Positions 61,677-64,000 of a stretch of 64,000 nucleotides of DNA are shown here, in pieces. The notes beneath the pieces were generated by a model. That model had not been told where the DNA came from and made no database searches. It saw nothing but the letters and a program-made list of their open reading frames with translations. Each line of letters begins with the position of its first letter. The stretch's first letter is position 1. This stretch comes from Bacteroidetes bacterium UBA4416. GTDB lineage: Bacteria > Bacteroidota > Bacteroidia > B-17B0 > Aurantibacillaceae. Position numbers and translations under genes: made by a program. The stretch lies in the NCBI GenBank assembly GCA_002390745.1, contig DGQK01000026.1, forward strand, positions 1 through 64,000, read 5' to 3'.

Positions 61677-62387
61677 CTACACCAGCTTCACTAGCTCATT
61701 CCACACCGTATCCGTGGTTTGCGGCCTGCAAATGATAACGACCGGCTCCTGTTTCACGGGATGCATGAACTCCGCCTTGTAGGAATGCAGGTGAATGGAG
61801 GCATTAGGATTGGTGCGGTCGAATCCGTATTTCACATCGCCTTTGATGGGGCAACCGATGGCGCTGAGCTGCGCCCGGATTTGGTGGTGGCGGCCGGTAT
61901 AGAGGTTGATCTCCAAGAGGTGATAATTACTGATAGATGCGATGAGCGTGTATTTCAGTTCTGCTTTCAGGGATCCTTTTTTTTCTTCCTTAAAGGCTTT
62001 GCTGGTATTCGTCTTCTCGTTTTTAATCAGGTAATGCGTCAGGCGCTCCGAAAGTTGCGGAGGCTTTTGCTTCACCACAGCCCAATAGGTTTTTTGAATG
62101 GTCTTATCGCGAAACAGCTCGTTCATGCGCGCCAGGGCCTTGCTCGTTTTGGCAAAGATCACAATACCTGACACGGGGCGGTCGAGGCGATGACACACGC
62201 CGCAAAACACGTTACCTGGCTTATTGTCGCGCTGCTTGATGTAATTCTTCACTTTCTCCGAAAGCGGCATGTCGCCGGTTTTATCCCCCTGCACGATCTC
62301 CGACGATTTTTTGTTGATCACAATCAGGTGATTGTCCTCATACAGGATCTGCGATTCTTCTATCAATTCTTCAGGTGCAAACATCAT
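61677..62387 (-). CDS. RluA family pseudouridine synthase
   Basis: A 236-residue enzyme with the catalytic Asp in CHRLDRPVSGIVIFAKTSKA (about residue 68) and the family motif YTGRHHQIRAQLSAIGCPIKGDVKYG (about 164-189). It has no N-terminal S4 domain, so it is the short RluA/TruC-like type that converts uridine to pseudouridine in rRNA or tRNA. The exact target site cannot be told. It is convergent with the small MACPF-linked gene. Confidence 0.92.
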   Translation of the reverse strand: MMFAPEELIEESQILYEDNHLIVINKKSSEIVQGDKTGDMPLSEKVKNYIKQRDNKPGNVFCGVCHRLDRPVSGIVIFAKTSKALARMNELFRDKTIQKTYWAVVKQKPPQLSERLTHYLIKNEKTNTSKAFKEEKKGSLKAELKYTLIASISNYHLLEINLYTGRHHQIRAQLSAIGCPIKGDVKYGFDRTNPNASIHLHSYKAEFMHPVKQEPVVIICRPQTTDTVWNELVKLV

Positions 62388-62507
62388 TACGTTGTTTAAT
62401 GTCGGTTTAAATTCCAGGTACCTGTTTAAAAACAGCCGTCAAAGGTATTGCTTTTTCTCCGTTTCAAACCGGGAGATCAGCGAATTCCCGTTCTGCCAGA
62501 TTTACCC

Positions 62508-63113
62508 TCATGGATGTTGCGCAGGATGTTTCATCGCAGCCTGTATCGCCTTGCAGGAAGCTGCCAGAGACGCTGCCGTATATTCTTCCATGCGAAGATG
62601 TAAAATCCGCGCTCCCGATTTTTGCTTTGCCAGGTAGTAGGTATCAAAGGATCTCTGGATCTTTTGAAGGTACTTGGGCTTTAAGCTCTTCTCTACCTCT
62701 CTTCCACGTTTCCGGATATTTTCCAGAAGCAGTCGGGGCGACGTTTCCAGGTACACGATCAGGTCAGGCACGGGCAGCGTTTGCTTCATGGCATTGAAAT
62801 GCTTTTTATAAAAAATAAAATCATCTGCCTTCAGGTTTGCCTTTGCAAAGCACAGGCATTTATCAAAGTGAAAATCGGCAACCGTAGTTTTTTTACAGGG
62901 CTTTTCAAAATAGTTGAACAGCTGCTTATGCCGGTCGATGAGAAAGGAATATTCCGTAGGAAAGGCAAAGGTTTTGGGCTTATTGTAAAACAAGGGCAGC
63001 AGCACGTTTTCCTCGAAGCGCTCGGGCAGGTATTCTGCCTTCAGCAAAGTGGCCAGTTCTTTGGCCAGGGTGGTTTTTCCGGCACCGATATTTCCTTCTA
63101 TGCAAATGTACAT
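62508..63113 (-). CDS. deoxynucleoside kinase
   Basis: A 201-residue kinase with the P-loop EGNIGAGKTT (6-15), the sugar/base-binding DRHKQLFNYF region (about 61-70) and YLETSPRLLLENIRKRGREVEKSL lid (about 123-146). It phosphorylates deoxyribonucleosides (deoxyadenosine/deoxyguanosine type in related enzymes). It begins 1-2 bases after the folK stop and is co-transcribed with it. Confidence 0.92.
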   Translation of the reverse strand: MYICIEGNIGAGKTTLAKELATLLKAEYLPERFEENVLLPLFYNKPKTFAFPTEYSFLIDRHKQLFNYFEKPCKKTTVADFHFDKCLCFAKANLKADDFIFYKKHFNAMKQTLPVPDLIVYLETSPRLLLENIRKRGREVEKSLKPKYLQKIQRSFDTYYLAKQKSGARILHLRMEEYTAASLAASCKAIQAAMKHPAQHP

Positions 63114-63114
63114 G

Positions 63115-63609
63115 CTAGGTGTTTTGGTATAATGTGACGCTGGAAGTGTCCTGGCACTCCCGCAATAAATTAAAGATCGTTTTATTTAAAACAGGATGCA
63201 AATACGCTCCGGCAATTTCGCTTAGGGGAATCAGAACAAATTTGCGGAGGTGCAGGCGCGGGTGTGGCAGTACCAAATGCTCCTGCGCCATCACAAGCGT
63301 ATTATACAAGAGTACATCGATATCGATCGTTCTCGGCTCATACGTTTTCCAGGGGTCGCGCGTTCTTCCCAACCCGGTTTCGATCTCCAGCAATACGCGG
63401 AGAAGCGCTTCAGGAGCAAGGGCTGTTTCCACCGATATGCAGCAATTCAGGTAAGCCTGCTGCCCACTCACCCCCCAGGCTTCGGTTTCATAAACAGGCG
63501 ATACCTGTTTCACACTACCCGCCCGCTCTCCTATCCGCTGCCTGGCTTCCGCCAGAAAAGCTTCCCTGTCGCCGATATTGCCGCCCAGGCACAAATATGC
63601 TGTGTTCAT
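63115..63609 (-). CDS. folK: 2-amino-4-hydroxy-6-hydroxymethyldihydropteridine pyrophosphokinase
   Basis: Started at MNTAYLCLGGNIGDREAFL (63609) it has 164 residues, the usual HPPK length; the longer frame to 63711 is not conserved. LGGNIGDR (8-15), SPVYETEAWG, LLEIETGLGRTRDPWKTYEPRTIDIDVLLY (about 84-113) and LPHPRLHLRKFVLIPLSEIA are diagnostic. It transfers pyrophosphate from ATP to the pterin in folate synthesis. Divergent from sppA. Confidence 0.95.
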   Translation of the reverse strand: MNTAYLCLGGNIGDREAFLAEARQRIGERAGSVKQVSPVYETEAWGVSGQQAYLNCCISVETALAPEALLRVLLEIETGLGRTRDPWKTYEPRTIDIDVLLYNTLVMAQEHLVLPHPRLHLRKFVLIPLSEIAGAYLHPVLNKTIFNLLRECQDTSSVTLYQNT

Positions 63610-63713
63610 AAAAATTATATGTAAAAATAACAGAAAGAAGCTTATTTTCGGTCGGCAGAAAAACAATAATTCCATAACCCTGTTTACCTTAACATTATAC
63701 ATTATCAACACTC

Positions 63714-64000
63714 ATGGAGCCATCTAAAGACGAAAAACCTGTGAACCATCCTTCCACTGATCACCAGAACATCCGGGTCATTCCGAAATACTCCGGGGCA
63801 AGGTTATTTTTCGGCGCCTTTTTCGGTTCCTGCCTCGGTATCCTGGTGACAGGCGTGGTGATAACGCTCATCATCATCTTTTCCCTTATCGGCTCGGTAA
63901 AAGATGCCGTGAAAATGGGAGAAGAAAAAACATTTGCGCTTAAAGACAATGCGGTCTTAAAACTGAACCTGGATGGGATCATCAGAGACCGCGGCACCCG
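63714..64000 (+). CDS. sppA: signal peptide peptidase SppA, N-terminal part (cut by window end)
   Basis: The first 95 codons are present and the reading frame runs off the window. A short cytosolic segment (1-27), a transmembrane helix with GAFFGSCLGILVTGVVITLI (about 34-60) and then KDNAVLKLNLDGIIRDRGT match the start of the Bacteroidota SppA family (serine protease of the inner membrane that degrades signal peptides). The catalytic Lys and Ser lie beyond the end. Its divergence from folK and the kinase is the usual order in Bacteroidota. Confidence 0.85.
   Translation, partial: MEPSKDEKPVNHPSTDHQNIRVIPKYSGARLFFGAFFGSCLGILVTGVVITLIIIFSLIGSVKDAVKMGEEKTFALKDNAVLKLNLDGIIRDRGT

Noticed and set aside
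1..64000. tRNA, rRNA, CRISPR arrays, insertion sequences
   Set aside because: A read through the window for T-arm-like sequences, regularly spaced repeats and transposase or integrase proteins gave nothing supportable.

Overview
The window comes from the chromosome of a Bacteroidota bacterium with mid-range GC, most like the Chitinophagales/Sphingobacteriales side of the phylum; the species cannot be named. The evidence is: type IX secretion (T9SS) and gliding genes (GldB, a GldN homologue, a PorE-like OmpA protein), three proteins ending in T9SS sorting domains, PorT-type outer-membrane barrels, a TonB receptor/HmuY heme pair, promoters of the TTTG-N17/19-TAnnTTTG type, and Bacteroidota-typical families (DUF3127, DUF4421, DUF6607, DUF6686). 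I found no tRNA, rRNA, CRISPR array, transposase or integrase.

Layout. 1-1.2 kb: gene-free stretch with a promoter firing leftward out of the window, then yajQ. 1.5-6 kb: one giant secreted protein of unknown function. 6-13 kb: a leftward heme-acquisition locus with a surface HmuY-like protein carrying a T9SS tail, a DUF6607 protein, DUF6686, a TonB receptor and a HmuY lipoprotein, preceded by a LuxR-type response regulator. Both the regulator and the operon carry the same near-palindromic motif at the same distance from their -7 boxes, which suggests a self-contained regulon. 13-18.8 kb: Dph6-like ATPase, PAS protein, MuiA-type protein, recR and a TPR/propeller protein. 19-25 kb, rightward: solute-binding protein, MMPL exporter, flavin reductase, Fe-S protein, carbonic anhydrase. 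25-31.8 kb, leftward: zinc-ribbon/propeller membrane protein, tex, GldN homologue, SprT-like protease, gldB.

31.8-34 kb: outer-membrane barrel, nadE, zinc-ribbon protein. 34-45 kb: mostly housekeeping (folB, asparaginase, M23 peptidase, AMP nucleosidase, MscS channel, ubiX, pruA) with several uncharacterised Bacteroidota families. 45-49 kb: a large PKD-repeat surface protein with a CHU_C sorting domain. 49.5-57 kb, rightward: an ABC-F ATPase with one degenerate ATP site, secreted proteins, a PorE-like OmpA protein and a DUF4240 protein. 57-59.6 kb: a beta-helix/SprB-repeat T9SS cargo protein. 59.6-61.7 kb: the most unusual locus, a secreted MACPF (perforin-like) protein fused to a phage tail-collar-like C-terminal domain, followed at once by a 40-residue membrane peptide and a small beta-rich protein that overlap by 4 bases. 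The last 2.3 kb hold an RluA-family pseudouridine synthase, a deoxynucleoside kinase, folK and the start of sppA.

How the genes fit together. Much of the window serves the cell surface: T9SS parts (GldB, GldN-like, PorE-like), T9SS cargo (HmuY-like, PKD and beta-helix proteins), nutrient capture (heme locus) and possibly contact or diffusible antagonism (MACPF locus). Start codons were moved inward from the longest open frame wherever a signal peptide, the family's usual N-terminus or a terminator made the longer version unlikely.
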